Shown: positions 1 to 13,770, numbered from the stretch's first letter. The stretch is DNA of 64,000 nucleotides from an uncultured Planctomycetota bacterium (GCA_903901045.1 CAIUPP010000088.1:39488-103487); one strand, 5' to 3'. Numbers and translations are program-made. Notes: generated from the sequence alone by a model not told the origin.

Positions 1-402
1 GCTGGCCGGGTGGCCGCCGAAGCCGTAACGCTTCATGCCGCCCTGGAACCCCTTGCCCTTGTTGGTTCCGATCACGTCGACGCGCTGGACTTCCTTGAAC
101 AGTTCCACGGTGAGCGTCTGGCCCAGTTCGAGCTTGTCCTTGCCGTCGGCGTCCACTTCGCGGATGAACCGCTGCGGCTCCGCTTTCGCGGCGCGCGCGT
201 GGCCGGACTCCGGCTTGGTGGCGTTCTTGCGGCGGCGGTCATCCATGCCCAGTTGCACGGCGCTGTAGCCGTCGTTCTCCTGGGTTTTGACCTGCATCAC
301 TTTGCAGGGACCGGCTTGAATAACAGTCACCGGCAGGAGCGATCCGGCCTCGTCATAAATTTGCGTCATGCCGAGCTTCCTGCCGAGCAATCCAGCGATC
401 AT
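1..402 (-). CDS. rplC: 50S ribosomal protein L3 (3' part cut by window edge)
   Basis: L3 binds 23S rRNA early in 50S assembly and lies near the peptidyl transferase centre. The first 134 codons are present and the rest lies outside the window. The N-terminus reads MIAGLLGRKLGMTQIYDEAG, the usual L3 start, and the last visible residues carry the conserved GKGFQGG...GFGGHPAS loop region. An AGGAGTG ribosome-binding site precedes the ATG. It follows rpsJ by 19 bp, the standard S10-operon order. Confidence 0.95.
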   Translation of the reverse strand, partial: MIAGLLGRKLGMTQIYDEAGSLLPVTVIQAGPCKVMQVKTQENDGYSAVQLGMDDRRRKNATKPESGHARAAKAEPQRFIREVDADGKDKLELGQTLTVELFKEVQRVDVIGTNKGKGFQGGMKRYGFGGHPAS

Positions 403-421
403 AACAACACTCCTGTAAGGA

Positions 422-730
422 TCAAGCCTTTATCCGGATATCCACCCCGGCGGGCATTTCGAGCCGCCCCAGGGCGTCAATGGTCTTGGCCGTCGGTTCC
501 ATAATATCGATGATGCGTTTGTGCGTGCGGATTTCGAATTGCTCGCGGGACTTCTTGTCGATGTGGGGGGAGCGAAGGACGGTGTAGCGTTCGATGCGCG
601 TCGGGATCGGTATCGGTCCGTTGACACGCGCTCCCGTGTCCTTGGCCGTCTCGACGATTTTGGCCGCCGAGCGATCCAGGACGCGATGGTCGTACGCTTC
701 CATGCGGATGCGGATTTTGTCTTTGCTCAT
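422..730 (-). CDS. rpsJ: 30S ribosomal protein S10
   Basis: S10 is a 30S head protein; in other bacteria it also pairs with NusB in antitermination. The 102-aa protein begins [20 protein letters not shown], a near-consensus S10 N-terminus, and contains the R-S-P-H[10 protein letters not shown] motif. An upstream in-frame ATG at 853 would add 41 residues that do not resemble S10, so the start at 730 is used. It is the first gene of the S10 operon here, about 125 nt downstream of a good promoter, so it can be expressed apart from fusA. Confidence 0.97.
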   Translation of the reverse strand: MSKDKIRIRMEAYDHRVLDRSAAKIVETAKDTGARVNGPIPIPTRIERYTVLRSPHIDKKSREQFEIRTHKRIIDIMEPTAKTIDALGRLEMPAGVDIRIKA

Positions 731-861
731 TGCCTTACACATCCCCGCATACACGCGGACGAGAAAACACGGGTCATTTGATGCATTCTCCCTATACCCT
801 CGATCCGCCAACGGCGGTCCGGGCAGCACAAAATCGTTACGTTCGTGGCGCAAAGACTGGT

Positions 862-890
862 AATATAACCGTTTCGCATCGTCTTGTCAA
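862..890 (-). promoter_or_regulatory. sigma70-type promoter for rpsJ/S10 operon
   Basis: Read on the minus strand: TTGACA (890-885), 17-nt spacer, TATATT (867-862). The -35 is perfect and the -10 has two mismatches. Transcription would start near 855, giving rpsJ a leader of about 125 nt. It lies only 25 bp after the fusA stop, so the S10 operon is probably transcribed both by read-through and independently. Confidence 0.8.
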
Positions 891-914
891 ACGCATTTCA
901 ACGGAAAAACGGGG

Positions 915-2978
915 TCAAACCACCATTTTGTCATAAATCTTTTGCGGGGCAGGGCGGTAGTCGCTGGGTTCCAGCGTGTACGTGGCCCTTCCCTGCGTCA
1001 TGGAACGCAGCGCGGTGGCGTATCCGAACATCTCCGACAGAGGCGCGAGCGCAACAACGACGCGCGCTTCGTCGCGTTCGAGCACCTGGCTGATTTCCGC
1101 GCGGCGGCTGTTCAAGTCGGCGATGACGTCTCCCAGATACTGCGCCGGGGTGACCGCTTCCAGCGACATGATCGGTTCGAGAAGCAACGCGCCCCCCTCC
1201 TCCACCGCCTTGCGCATGGCGATGGATGCGGCGGCCTCGAAGGCGACTTCGTCGGAGTCGCTGGGATGTTCCTCCGCGTCGGAGGCAATGACTTCGACGT
1301 TGATCAGCGGGTAGCCGGTGACCACGCCGCCGCGCGCAGTCTCGATGACTCCCGCCTCGATCGCCTGCGCGAAACGGCGCTTGATCTTCTGCGTCGGGAG
1401 GTTGTTCACGAATTGAACACCCCCCTTCAGCGCCGCGGGTTTGACGGTGAGCTTCACCACGGCATAGGTGCCGCGCGTCCCCGTCTGCTGGATCAGGCGA
1501 CCTTCGGCCTCCTGCGCGCGCGCGATGGTTTCCTTGTACGCAACGCGCGGCTCGCCGACGTTCGCCCCGATGCCGAACTCATCCAGGAGGCGGTTCTTGA
1601 TGACCTCCAGGTGCAGCTCTCCCATTCCGCTGATGATGGTCTGGCCGGTCTCGGCGTCGTTCCTGACTTCAAACGTCGGGTCCTCGCGCGCGAGGCGCTG
1701 AAGCGACTCTGCGAGTTTGTCGCGGTCGGCCTGGGTGCGCGGCTCGATGGCCATGCTGACCACCGTGTTCGGGAACTGCATCGGCTCCAGGAGGATGGGG
1801 GCGTCGGTTTCGCAGAGCGTGTCGCCGGTGGTGGTATTGCTCAGCCCCCCCACCGCGACGATCTCCCCCGGGCCGGCTTCCTTGACGCTCTCCTCTTTCC
1901 GGTTGGCGTACATATGATAGATGTGCGCGATGGCTTCCTTCTTCTCCCGGCGCGGGTTGAACACCTTGCGCCCCGCGCGCAGCACGCCGGAGTAGACGCG
2001 GACGTAAACTATTTCATCGTAACGGTCTGCGGCCACCTTGAATGCCAGCGCGGTGAGCGATTCCTCCGGACTGTGCCCGCGCCGAATCTTGCGGGAGGCG
2101 TCCTCGGGATCCGTTCCCTCCACGTCCGGAACCTCCTCGGGCGAGGGCAGATAGTCCACGACGGCGTCCAGTAGCGGGTGGACTCCGACGCGCTTGAGGC
2201 TCGATCCGCACAGCACGGGAACGGCGCGGTTGGCCAGGGTGAGTTGGCGGATGCCCGCGCGCAATTCGTCGGCGCTCAGCGTGCCGTTGTCCAGGTACGG
2301 TCCGGCCAGGCTGTCCACGTTCTCCGCGACCGTTTCGCACAGCCGGTCGCGCCACGTCGCCGCCTCGGCGGCGAGATCGGCGGGAACATCGGTCTCGCGA
2401 AGGACGACATCTTTCTCATCCGCGTCGAAGTAGATGGCGCGCATGCGCAGCAGGTCGACGACTCCCTGAAGGGAGCGGTCGCTGCCGATGGGAATCTGCA
2501 CCGGCAGCGGGAGCGCGCGCAGCCGCTGCTGAATCGCCTGGATCACGCGGGGGTAATCGGAGCCGGGACGGTCCAGCTTGTTGACGAAGCAGAGGCGCGG
2601 CACTTTGTAGCGGTTGGCCTGACGCCAGACGGTCTCGGTCTGCGCTTCCACTCCGCCCACGCCGCAGAGCACGATGATGGCGCCGTCGAGGACGCGCAAG
2701 GAGCGCTCCACTTCGGCGGTGAAGTCCACGTGCCCCGGCGTGTCGATGAGCGAGACCATGTGCCCGCGCCATTCGAAGCTGATCGCCGCGGAGGTGATGG
2801 TGATGCCGCGGCGCTGCTCCTCTTTCATCCAGTCCGTAACGGTGGTGCCATCGTCCACTTCACCCATCTTGTACGTGCGCCCGGCGTAGTACAGGATGCG
2901 CTCGGTGGTGGTGGTCTTGCCGGCGTCGATGTGCGCCAGGACGCCGATATTGCGCCGTTTGGCAAGCGGAATTGTCAT
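915..2978 (-). CDS. fusA: Elongation factor G
   Basis: A 687-aa GTPase that drives ribosomal translocation; the length is normal for EF-G. Visible motifs: P-loop AHIDAGKTTTTER near residues 16-28, switch II DTPGHVDF near residue 80, G4 motif NKLD near residue 134, and C-terminal domain IV/V signatures (GMGELHLEVI; PIMSLEAVTP). It is the last gene of the rpoC-rpsL-rpsG-fusA run. tuf does not follow it; the next gene is rpsJ with its own promoter. No strong ribosome-binding site is visible before this ATG. Confidence 0.97.
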   Translation of the reverse strand: MTIPLAKRRNIGVLAHIDAGKTTTTERILYYAGRTYKMGEVDDGTTVTDWMKEEQRRGITITSAAISFEWRGHMVSLIDTPGHVDFTAEVERSLRVLDGAIIVLCGVGGVEAQTETVWRQANRYKVPRLCFVNKLDRPGSDYPRVIQAIQQRLRALPLPVQIPIGSDRSLQGVVDLLRMRAIYFDADEKDVVLRETDVPADLAAEAATWRDRLCETVAENVDSLAGPYLDNGTLSADELRAGIRQLTLANRAVPVLCGSSLKRVGVHPLLDAVVDYLPSPEEVPDVEGTDPEDASRKIRRGHSPEESLTALAFKVAADRYDEIVYVRVYSGVLRAGRKVFNPRREKKEAIAHIYHMYANRKEESVKEAGPGEIVAVGGLSNTTTGDTLCETDAPILLEPMQFPNTVVSMAIEPRTQADRDKLAESLQRLAREDPTFEVRNDAETGQTIISGMGELHLEVIKNRLLDEFGIGANVGEPRVAYKETIARAQEAEGRLIQQTGTRGTYAVVKLTVKPAALKGGVQFVNNLPTQKIKRRFAQAIEAGVIETARGGVVTGYPLINVEVIASDAEEHPSDSDEVAFEAAASIAMRKAVEEGGALLLEPIMSLEAVTPAQYLGDVIADLNSRRAEISQVLERDEARVVVALAPLSEMFGYATALRSMTQGRATYTLEPSDYRPAPQKIYDKMVV

Positions 2979-3003
2979 CTGGATGATCTCACTAGAAGAC
3001 GAC

Positions 3004-3029
3004 GCCGCCTGGCCACGGGGCCAGGCGGC
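3004..3029. other. Perfect stem-loop between rpsG and fusA
   Basis: GCCGCCTGGCC and its exact reverse complement are separated by the 4-nt loop ACGG (11-bp stem). No U-run follows on the minus strand, so it is not a classical terminator for rpsG. It may be an RNA processing or stability hairpin inside the operon. Confidence 0.5.
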
Positions 3030-3086
3030 AAAAGTTGCATCAGCTCAAGGGCGAAGCTTTCGCGCGGTGCAGGGCGAGCGCGCGGC

Positions 3087-3560
3087 TCACCAGGCGAAGT
3101 GCGCGAAGGCCTTGTTGGCCTCGGCCATCTTGTGGACGTTCTCGCGCTGCGTGAACGCCGCACCGGTCTTGTTGTAGGCGTCCACCAGTTCGGCGGCGAG
3201 CCGAATGTCCATGGGCTTGCCCTTGCGGGCGCGGGCCGCCGCGAGAATCCAGCGGAACGCCAGCGCCTGCGCGCGCGGCCGCGGGACTTCCACGGGCACC
3301 TGGTAGGTGGCGCCGCCGACGCGCTTCGAGCGCACTTCGACGGTGGGACGCACGTTCTCGATGCAGGTTTCGAACGCCTTGAGCGGGTCCACGCCGGGGA
3401 CCTTCTGGCCGACGATATCCATCGCGCCGTAGAAGATATCCTCCGCCGTGCTCTTCTTGCCGCCGTACATGAGGCAGTTGATGAACTTGCTCACCAGTTT
3501 GCTCTTGAAGCGAACGTCGGGCTGGAGGAAGACCGACGTGCTGCGGAATTTCAGGGCCAT
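3087..3560 (-). CDS. rpsG: 30S ribosomal protein S7
   Basis: S7 nucleates assembly of the 30S head and contacts E-site tRNA. The 157-aa protein has the conserved [21 protein letters not shown] segment (residues about 21-41) and the [12 protein letters not shown] stretch that binds rRNA. It lies between rpsL (75 bp upstream) and fusA, the classic str-operon order. An AGGAAGGAG purine run lies 11 nt before the ATG. Confidence 0.97.
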   Translation of the reverse strand: MALKFRSTSVFLQPDVRFKSKLVSKFINCLMYGGKKSTAEDIFYGAMDIVGQKVPGVDPLKAFETCIENVRPTVEVRSKRVGGATYQVPVEVPRPRAQALAFRWILAAARARKGKPMDIRLAAELVDAYNKTGAAFTQRENVHKMAEANKAFAHFAW

Positions 3561-3635
3561 CGTCGAATGCGCTCCTTCCTAACTTGGGCTGCAGCCTGTT
3601 TCATGACTGCCAAACCGGCAATGAAACAGCTTGGC

Positions 3636-4007
3636 TTACTTGGGCCGCTTGGCGCCGTACTTGGACCGGCTCTGACGACGCGCCTCGACGCCCGTGGCGT
3701 CGAGTTTGCCGCGAATGATGTGGTAGCGCACGCCGGGCAGGTCGCGCACGCGGCCGCCGCGCACGAGCACGGTGAGGTGCTCCTGCAGGTTGTGCCCTTC
3801 CCCGGGAATGTACGCGATGACTTCGCGCCCATTGCTCAGGCGCACCTTGGTCACCTTGCGCAAAGCCGAGTTCGGCTTCTTGGGTGTGCGGGTCATGACC
3901 TGCAGGCAGACTCCGCGCTTCTGCGCGCAGCCCTGAAGGTCGGGACGCTTGCTCTTGTACTGGACCTTCTTGCGGCCTTTGCGCACCAGCTGGCTGATCG
4001 TTGGCAT
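3636..4007 (-). CDS. rpsL: 30S ribosomal protein S12
   Basis: S12 sits at the decoding centre and takes part in translational accuracy. The 123-aa protein starts [20 protein letters not shown] and carries the conserved [12 protein letters not shown] and [10 protein letters not shown] segments. The lysine of TPKKPNS, the usual site of streptomycin-resistance changes, is the wild-type residue. AGGAG precedes the ATG. It lies 30 bp downstream of rpoC and probably shares its transcript. Confidence 0.97.
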   Translation of the reverse strand: MPTISQLVRKGRKKVQYKSKRPDLQGCAQKRGVCLQVMTRTPKKPNSALRKVTKVRLSNGREVIAYIPGEGHNLQEHLTVLVRGGRVRDLPGVRYHIIRGKLDATGVEARRQSRSKYGAKRPK

Positions 4008-4037
4008 CGTACTTGACTCCTGTGCCTGTGCGAGAAC

Positions 4038-8153
<4,116 letters not shown>

Positions 8154-8274
8154 CGCGGTCATCTCCTTTCCTCGGCCGCAGCCGAAGTAATCCGGCCGGT
8201 TCGTTCAAGGCAAAACCGGCGCAACGACGCGTCGCGGGGTCGCGCGCGATGCTGTGCGCAATCCCGAGCATAGT

Positions 8275-8304
8275 AGTATAACAACCTGGACGGCCATCCG
8301 TCCA
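8275..8304 (-). promoter_or_regulatory. Extended -10 promoter candidate for rpoC
   Basis: Minus strand: -10 TATACT (8280-8275) preceded by TGT, giving the extended -10 form TGnTATACT. A weak -35, TGGACG (8304-8299), lies 18 nt upstream. Start of transcription near 8268 would give rpoC a leader of about 115 nt. The -35 overlaps the hairpin at 8286-8305. Confidence 0.55.
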
Positions 8305-8476
8305 GCCGAATGTCAGCCGACATTTCAAGCGCGCCGCTCCCGCCTGGCCCTCTTCCGGCCCGGCGCGCGGCCCGCACTTCACCCCAACGGAGCAATGGGC
8401 AATTACCAAAGGCCCACGGCCAACGGAACGGCCGGCGCCTGCCTGGGCTGCTGCCCGCCGACGCCATTGCCGCTCC

Positions 8477-8511
8477 CTGGCAATTGGCTATCGGCAATTG
8501 CCCATTGGCAA
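8477..8511. repeat. Degenerate heptanucleotide tandem repeat
   Basis: Five consecutive 7-mers on the plus strand: CTGGCAA, TTGGCTA, TCGGCAA, TTGCCCA, TTGGCAA. The period is exactly 7 bp and the units are imperfect. It lies in the rplL-rpoC gap. Similar 7-bp repeats occur near 14109 and 33798. Confidence 0.6.
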
Positions 8512-8550
8512 TTAATATGTTTTCCTCGCGCAAAGAGCATGCGCCGGCGG

Positions 8551-8949
8551 TTACTTCAACTCGACCTTCGCGCCGACCTCTTCGAGCTTGGCCTTCATCT
8601 TCTCGGCTTCTTCCTTGGGCACAGCTTCCTTGACTGCCTTCGGAGCGCTGTCCACAACCGCCTTGGCTTCCTTCAGCCCGAGGGTGGTGAACTCGCGAAC
8701 GACCTTGATGACCTGCAGCTTGTTCGCGCCGGCGTTGGTGAGAACCACGTCGAACTCGGTCTTCTCAGCCGCGGGAGCGCCCGCCGCCGCCGCCGGAGCC
8801 GCCGCCGCTGCCGCAACCGGGGCCGCGGACACGCCGAACTTCGCTTCGAACGCCTTCACCAACTCGGCCGCCTCAAGCAACGTCATGCCGGAGACCAGAT
8901 CCAGCACCTGGGCAACCTTCGCAGAGGTCTCAGCCTTTACTTCACCCAT
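8551..8949 (-). CDS. rplL: 50S ribosomal protein L7/L12
   Basis: The L12 stalk protein recruits translational GTPases. The 132-aa protein has the N-terminal dimerisation helix, an Ala/Pro-rich hinge (residues about 45-68) and the C-terminal domain with [19 protein letters not shown] and [17 protein letters not shown], close to consensus. AGGAGGATTCA precedes the ATG. It is the last gene of the rplKAJL run; a non-coding gap rather than rpoB comes next. Confidence 0.97.
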   Translation of the reverse strand: MGEVKAETSAKVAQVLDLVSGMTLLEAAELVKAFEAKFGVSAAPVAAAAAAPAAAAGAPAAEKTEFDVVLTNAGANKLQVIKVVREFTTLGLKEAKAVVDSAPKAVKEAVPKEEAEKMKAKLEEVGAKVELK

Positions 8950-9055
8950 TGAATCCTCCTGTTTTCTCTGTAGTCCTGCCCCCCGCAGGGGCGCAACTCA
9001 GAAACCTCCCGGCGCGCCACTCCGAGATGACCGGCGCACGACTCCCGTCAACGGC

Positions 9056-9634
9056 CTAAGCAGCCGCCGGGGCAGGTCCAGAAGCTGCCGTCTCCGGGGA
9101 CGACGGCGGAACACTGCCTTCCTTCTGATTGCGGATGGCCTCCAACGCGCAGGCGAGGCTCCGTGCGATTCCCTGGAACGCCCCGGCCAGCCGAGCGATC
9201 GGCGCCTGGACGCTTCCGGCAAATTTGGCGTGCAACACCGGCAGCGGCGGAATGGCGGCCAGCTGCGTGACGGCCGCGGGGGTCAGGGCCAGCTCGCCCA
9301 TGAGGCCTCCGCGAATGACAACTTTCCCTTCGTACTTCTTCACCAGTTCGGTGACCACTTTGCAGATGTTCGGCATTTCACCTTTGCCGCTCACCAGCGC
9401 GCAGGGGCCGCTGAAGAACTGGGTGCCGCCGCCGATGCCGTTGGCCGTCAGCGCGCGGGTGGCCAGCGAGTTCTTGACCACCTGCAGGCGGATGCCGCTC
9501 TCGCGCAGGAGGCGGCGGAACTCGGTGTTTTGATGGCCGTCGAGCTTCTCGCAGCCCAGAACCAGATAGCCGGTGCCGGCGGGATAACGCTTCGACAACT
9601 CCTCCGAGATCATCAAGTTCAGTTTGCTCGGCAT
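9056..9634 (-). CDS. rplJ: 50S ribosomal protein L10
   Basis: L10 anchors the L12 dimers to 23S rRNA. The protein is 192 aa, a little longer than usual, with an Ala/Pro/Ser-rich tail (residues about 172-192). The conserved VVKNSLATRAL (residues about 52-62) and FSGPCALV segments identify it. GAAGGAG precedes the ATG. rplA ends 33 bp upstream and rplL starts 106 bp downstream. Confidence 0.95.
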   Translation of the reverse strand: MPSKLNLMISEELSKRYPAGTGYLVLGCEKLDGHQNTEFRRLLRESGIRLQVVKNSLATRALTANGIGGGTQFFSGPCALVSGKGEMPNICKVVTELVKKYEGKVVIRGGLMGELALTPAAVTQLAAIPPLPVLHAKFAGSVQAPIARLAGAFQGIARSLACALEAIRNQKEGSVPPSSPETAASGPAPAAA

Positions 9635-9667
9635 GCGCCTTTCTCCTTCTCAGCCGTTCCGCGCCGG

Positions 9668-10348
9668 TCAGACCGCCAGGCGGATGGACGGGCTCATGGT
9701 TGACGAGAGGTAGGCGGAGATCACGAACGTCCCCTTCAGCGTCGCGGGACGAGCCGCCTGAATGTGGGCGATGAACGCGTTGACGTTCGCCCGCAAGTCC
9801 TCTTCCGTAAAGCCGACACGCCCGACCGGGGCGTGCAGATTCCCGGTGGCGTCGGTGCGGTATTCGATGCGCCCCGCGCGGAACTCTTTGACCGCGGTGG
9901 CCACGTCTTCGGTGACGGTGCCGCTCTTGGGCGACGGCATCTTCCCCTGCGGACCGAGCACGCGCCCCAGCTTGCCCACGTGGCGCATCATGTCGGTTCC
10001 GGCGACGGCGATGTCGAAGTCCGTCCAACCGCCGGCGACTTTCGCCACCAGCTCTTCTCCGCCGGCCTCGATGGCCCCCGCCGCTTTCGCGGCCTCCGCC
10101 ACGGCGCCGGTGCAGAAGGCGATGACGCGCATTTCCTTGCCGATGCCCTTGGGCAGGCTCGCCGAACCGCGCACGAGCTGGTCGGCCTGTTTCGGGTCGA
10201 TCCCCAGCCGCATGGCGAGGTCCACCGTCTCGTTGAACTTCCCGCCCGGCAGCGTCTTCAGCAGCGCGACGGCCTCTTCCACGGAGTACCGCTTGCTGCG
10301 ATCGATCTTCTTGAGCGCTTCGTTATACCGCTTGCTGTGTTCGGCCAT
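9668..10348 (-). CDS. rplA: 50S ribosomal protein L1
   Basis: L1 forms the mobile stalk that contacts E-site tRNA and often represses its own operon. The 226-aa protein has the usual domain order: KRYSVEEAVALLK near the N-terminus, the GxLGRVLGPQGKMPSPKSGTV motif class in the middle, and FTEEDLRANVNAFI near the C-terminus. rplK ends only 4 bp upstream, indicating tight co-expression. GGAG lies 6 nt before the ATG. Confidence 0.97.
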   Translation of the reverse strand: MAEHSKRYNEALKKIDRSKRYSVEEAVALLKTLPGGKFNETVDLAMRLGIDPKQADQLVRGSASLPKGIGKEMRVIAFCTGAVAEAAKAAGAIEAGGEELVAKVAGGWTDFDIAVAGTDMMRHVGKLGRVLGPQGKMPSPKSGTVTEDVATAVKEFRAGRIEYRTDATGNLHAPVGRVGFTEEDLRANVNAFIAHIQAARPATLKGTFVISAYLSSTMSPSIRLAV

Positions 10349-10352
10349 GAAA

Positions 10353-10781
10353 CTACTCCACTATGTCGATGCCCATGCTGCGGGCGGTGCCAGCCACGAC
10401 CTTCTCGGCGGCATCCAGGTCGCTGGAATTGAGGTCCTTCGCCTTGGTCTGCGCGATTTCGCGCACTTGCGCGCGCGTTACCTTCGCCACCTTTTCCTTG
10501 TTCGGGACGCCCGAACCTTTGGCGATGCCCGCCGCCTTCTTGAGCAGCACGGAGGCCGGGGGCGACTTGGTGATGAAGTCGAACGAACGGTCCCGGTATA
10601 CGGTGATCTCGACCGGGATGATCACGCCGGCGGCGTCGCGCGTCTTGTCGTTGAACTTGCGGACGAATTCGCCGATGTTGACGCCATGCTGACCCAGCGC
10701 CGGACCGACGGGCGGGGCCGGCGTCGCCTGCCCGCCGGGGCACTGAAGCTTGATTTTCGCGAGAATCGGTTTCCCTGCCAT
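10353..10781 (-). CDS. rplK: 50S ribosomal protein L11
   Basis: L11 is part of the GTPase-associated centre and the target region of thiopeptides. The 142-aa protein has the proline-rich [21 protein letters not shown] motif class near residues 15-35 and the rRNA-binding C-terminal domain with AxxxARSMGI at the end. GGAG lies 7 nt before the ATG. It is the first of four consecutive L11/L1/L10/L12 genes. Confidence 0.97.
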   Translation of the reverse strand: MAGKPILAKIKLQCPGGQATPAPPVGPALGQHGVNIGEFVRKFNDKTRDAAGVIIPVEITVYRDRSFDFITKSPPASVLLKKAAGIAKGSGVPNKEKVAKVTRAQVREIAQTKAKDLNSSDLDAAEKVVAGTARSMGIDIVE

Positions 10782-10802
10782 GTGTGCGCTCCGACTGTTA
10801 AG

Positions 10803-11351
10803 TTATACGCGCTCGACCTGCCAGTATTCCAGCTCAACGGGCGTAGGCCGCCCGAAGATGGTCACAATGACTTTCACGGTTCCCTTTGCGGCGGAGACTT
10901 CCTCGACCGTTCCTTCGAAGTTCTCGAACGGCCCTTCCTTGATCCGCACGGCCTCGCCGCCGGAGAAGCCAATCTTGACCTTCGGGGCGGATTCCTTGTG
11001 GTCGGCCGCGCCGAGGATGCGCTCCACGTCCGACTTGGACATCGGGATGGGCTTGCTGCCGTCCCCCAGGAAGTCCCCGATGCCGGGGGTCTCGCGGATG
11101 GTGAACCAGGCGCGCTCGGGGATGTCCATCTTCTCCGGGCCGTCGATCTCCACCATGATGTAGCCGGGATAGATCTTGCGCTCGCGGACGCGCTTCTGCC
11201 CGCCGCGGATTTCGGAAACCCGCTCGCTGGGAACCAGTACGCGGCAGACCACGCTTTCGAGTGCGTCCGCGCGGACCCGACGGTCCAGCGCCTCACGCAC
11301 CTGGTCTTCTTTGCCGCTCTGCACGCGCACGACAAACCAGTTCTTGGGCAT
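10803..11351 (-). CDS. nusG: Transcription termination/antitermination factor NusG
   Basis: NusG bridges RNA polymerase to Rho or the ribosome. The 182-aa protein starts MPKNWFVVRVQSGKEDQVRE. It contains the NGN domain (residues about 3-115, with PGYIMVE) and a C-terminal KOW domain (GEAVRIKEGPFENFEGTVEEV). The frame stays open far upstream of the ATG at 11351, but that extra stretch is out-of-frame sequence of secE and the tRNA. secE ends 20 bp upstream. Confidence 0.96.
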   Translation of the reverse strand: MPKNWFVVRVQSGKEDQVREALDRRVRADALESVVCRVLVPSERVSEIRGGQKRVRERKIYPGYIMVEIDGPEKMDIPERAWFTIRETPGIGDFLGDGSKPIPMSKSDVERILGAADHKESAPKVKIGFSGGEAVRIKEGPFENFEGTVEEVSAAKGTVKVIVTIFGRPTPVELEYWQVERV

Positions 11352-11371
11352 GACGACGAGCCGCTCCGATC

Positions 11372-11779
11372 TCAAGACGAAAAGTAGATCTTGTGGAAGC
11401 CCCAGCTGAACAACGCATCCGCCAGGAACAGCACAAGACTGAACAACAGCAGGGTGAAGATGACGACGATGGTCTGGCGCTTCAGCTCTCCCTTGGTCGG
11501 CCAGGAGACTTTGCGCAGTTCCAGTTCGCTGGCGATCAGGTAGTCCGCAAAGCGCGGGATGTTGCAGACCCAGGCGATCAGGGCCATGCAGCCGAGGAAG
11601 ACGCCGCCGCTGACGATGAGCCCCCAGCCGCGGGCGCCCAGCGAGGTCGCCCCGCCGATTTCGCGGGCCGTCATCGCGTCGTACAGCTCGAACGCGCCGA
11701 AGGCGGACAGCGCCCCGAGGGCGATGATCGTCGTCCAGCGCGCTACGTTCCCCTGGCCCTTCTTGTAAATCTCCACCAT
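11372..11779 (-). CDS. secE: Preprotein translocase subunit SecE
   Basis: SecE clamps SecY in the Sec translocon. The 135-aa protein is of the longer type with extra N-terminal membrane segments (hydrophobic stretches around residues 15-35 and 50-70). The conserved C-terminal part RKVSWPTKGELKRQTIVV precedes the last transmembrane helix. GGAAGGAAAC lies before the ATG. It sits directly upstream of nusG. Confidence 0.95.
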   Translation of the reverse strand: MVEIYKKGQGNVARWTTIIALGALSAFGAFELYDAMTAREIGGATSLGARGWGLIVSGGVFLGCMALIAWVCNIPRFADYLIASELELRKVSWPTKGELKRQTIVVIFTLLLFSLVLFLADALFSWGFHKIYFSS

Positions 11780-11821
11780 GTTTCCTTCCGCTCAAACCCA
11801 TTAACTGCTGACCGGAGCACA

Positions 11822-11897
11822 TGGCAGGCCAGGAGGGAGTCGAACCCCCAACCCTCCGCTTTGGAGACGGATGCTCTGCCAATTGAGCTACTGGCCT
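11822..11897 (-). tRNA. trnW: tRNA-Trp (CCA anticodon)
   Basis: Minus strand cloverleaf: acceptor AGGCCAG pairs with CTGGCCT, anticodon loop contains CCA, T-loop GTTCGAC. The discriminator is G and the 3' CCA is encoded. It lies between rpmG and secE. Confidence 0.96.
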
Positions 11898-11928
11898 GCG
11901 CACCCTGCCGCAACCGGACGGAGAACTG

Positions 11929-12078
11929 CTACTTCTTCTTCTCCACGTGCACGGTATGCTTGCGGTCGTGCTTGCAGTATTTCTTAAGTTCCAGCTTCTT
12001 GCCGCCACGCATCTCGCGGCTTGTGCGGTAATTGCGGTTCCCGCACTCTTTGCATTCCAGACTCAGGTCCTCTCGCAT
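11929..12078 (-). CDS. rpmG: 50S ribosomal protein L33
   Basis: A 49-aa basic protein starting MREDLSLECKECGNRNYRTS and ending in the lysine run HVEKKK. The first zinc pair CKEC is intact; in the second position the sequence is YCKHD, so the last cysteine is replaced by aspartate. It lies between tuf (18 bp upstream) and tRNA-Trp, the order seen in many bacteria. Confidence 0.93.
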   Translation of the reverse strand: MREDLSLECKECGNRNYRTSREMRGGKKLELKKYCKHDRKHTVHVEKKK

Positions 12079-12096
12079 CGTCGTATTCTTCCGTTA

Positions 12097-13299
<1,203 letters not shown>

Positions 13300-13365
13300 T
13301 GCCTTTCTCCTACCTTTAAGTGTTGTCTTCAGCGATCCAGCCGCACAACCGGCTTTACGACTTTA

Positions 13366-13440
13366 TGGAGCTGCCTCTGGGACTTGAACCCAGGGCCTCG
13401 TCCTTACCAAGGACGCGCTCTACCACTGAGCTAAGGCAGC
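13366..13440 (-). tRNA. trnT: tRNA-Thr (GGT anticodon)
   Basis: Acceptor GCTGCCT pairs with AGGCAGC; anticodon loop TTGGTAA gives GGT; T-loop GTTCAAG; 3' CCA is encoded. It is the last tRNA before tuf, 67 bp from its start codon. Confidence 0.96.
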
Positions 13441-13478
13441 TCATCTCCGCCACGCGGCGGTCATCCACACAGGCTCAA

Positions 13479-13552
13479 TGGAGCGGGCGATGGGAATCGA
13501 ACCCACATGGCCGGCTTGGAAAACCGGGGCTCTGCCTTTGAGCTACGCCCGC
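13479..13552 (-). tRNA. trnG: tRNA-Gly (TCC anticodon)
   Basis: Acceptor GCGGGCG pairs with CGCCCGC; anticodon loop TTTCCAA gives TCC; T-loop GTTCGAT; CCA encoded. It is the third tRNA of the tuf operon cluster. Confidence 0.96.
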
Positions 13553-13561
13553 CGGTCAAGA

Positions 13562-13646
<85 letters not shown>

Positions 13647-13664
13647 AATCTTTCTGTTGTTCGG

Positions 13665-13736
13665 AGCTAGCGGTGGGAATCGGACCCACAACCTGCGGTT
13701 TACAAAACCGCCGCTCTACCTTTGAGCTACGCTAGC
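13665..13736 (-). tRNA. trnT: tRNA-Thr (TGT anticodon)
   Basis: Acceptor GCTAGCG pairs with CGCTAGC; anticodon loop TTTGTAA gives TGT. Unlike its neighbours, the genomic 3' end reads CCG rather than CCA, so CCA must be added or repaired after transcription. It is the first gene of the tuf transcript, 35 nt from the promoter -10. Confidence 0.94.
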
Positions 13737-13770
13737 AGCTTAACGTGGCGTACACATCCCAGAATGGCGA

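Larger units (their letters stand above)
8154..8550. other. Non-coding gap where rpoB is expected
   Basis: This stretch of about 390 bp separates rplL from rpoC. Neither strand encodes anything resembling RpoB. It holds a candidate rpoC promoter, a perfect hairpin at 8286-8305 (8-bp arms CTGGACGG, loop CCAT) and a degenerate 7-bp tandem repeat. In most bacteria rpoB of 3.5-4.5 kb fills this position. Confidence 0.8.

Noticed and set aside
2178-4016. A 612-codon open frame opposite fusA, rpsG and rpsL
   Set aside because: It spans three well-supported genes and their gaps on the other strand; the composition is that of an antisense shadow.
8154-8550. Remnant of a degraded rpoB in the rplL-rpoC gap
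   Set aside because: I compared the translated frames by eye with conserved RpoB blocks and saw none, and the gap is dominated by repeats and a promoter-like site.
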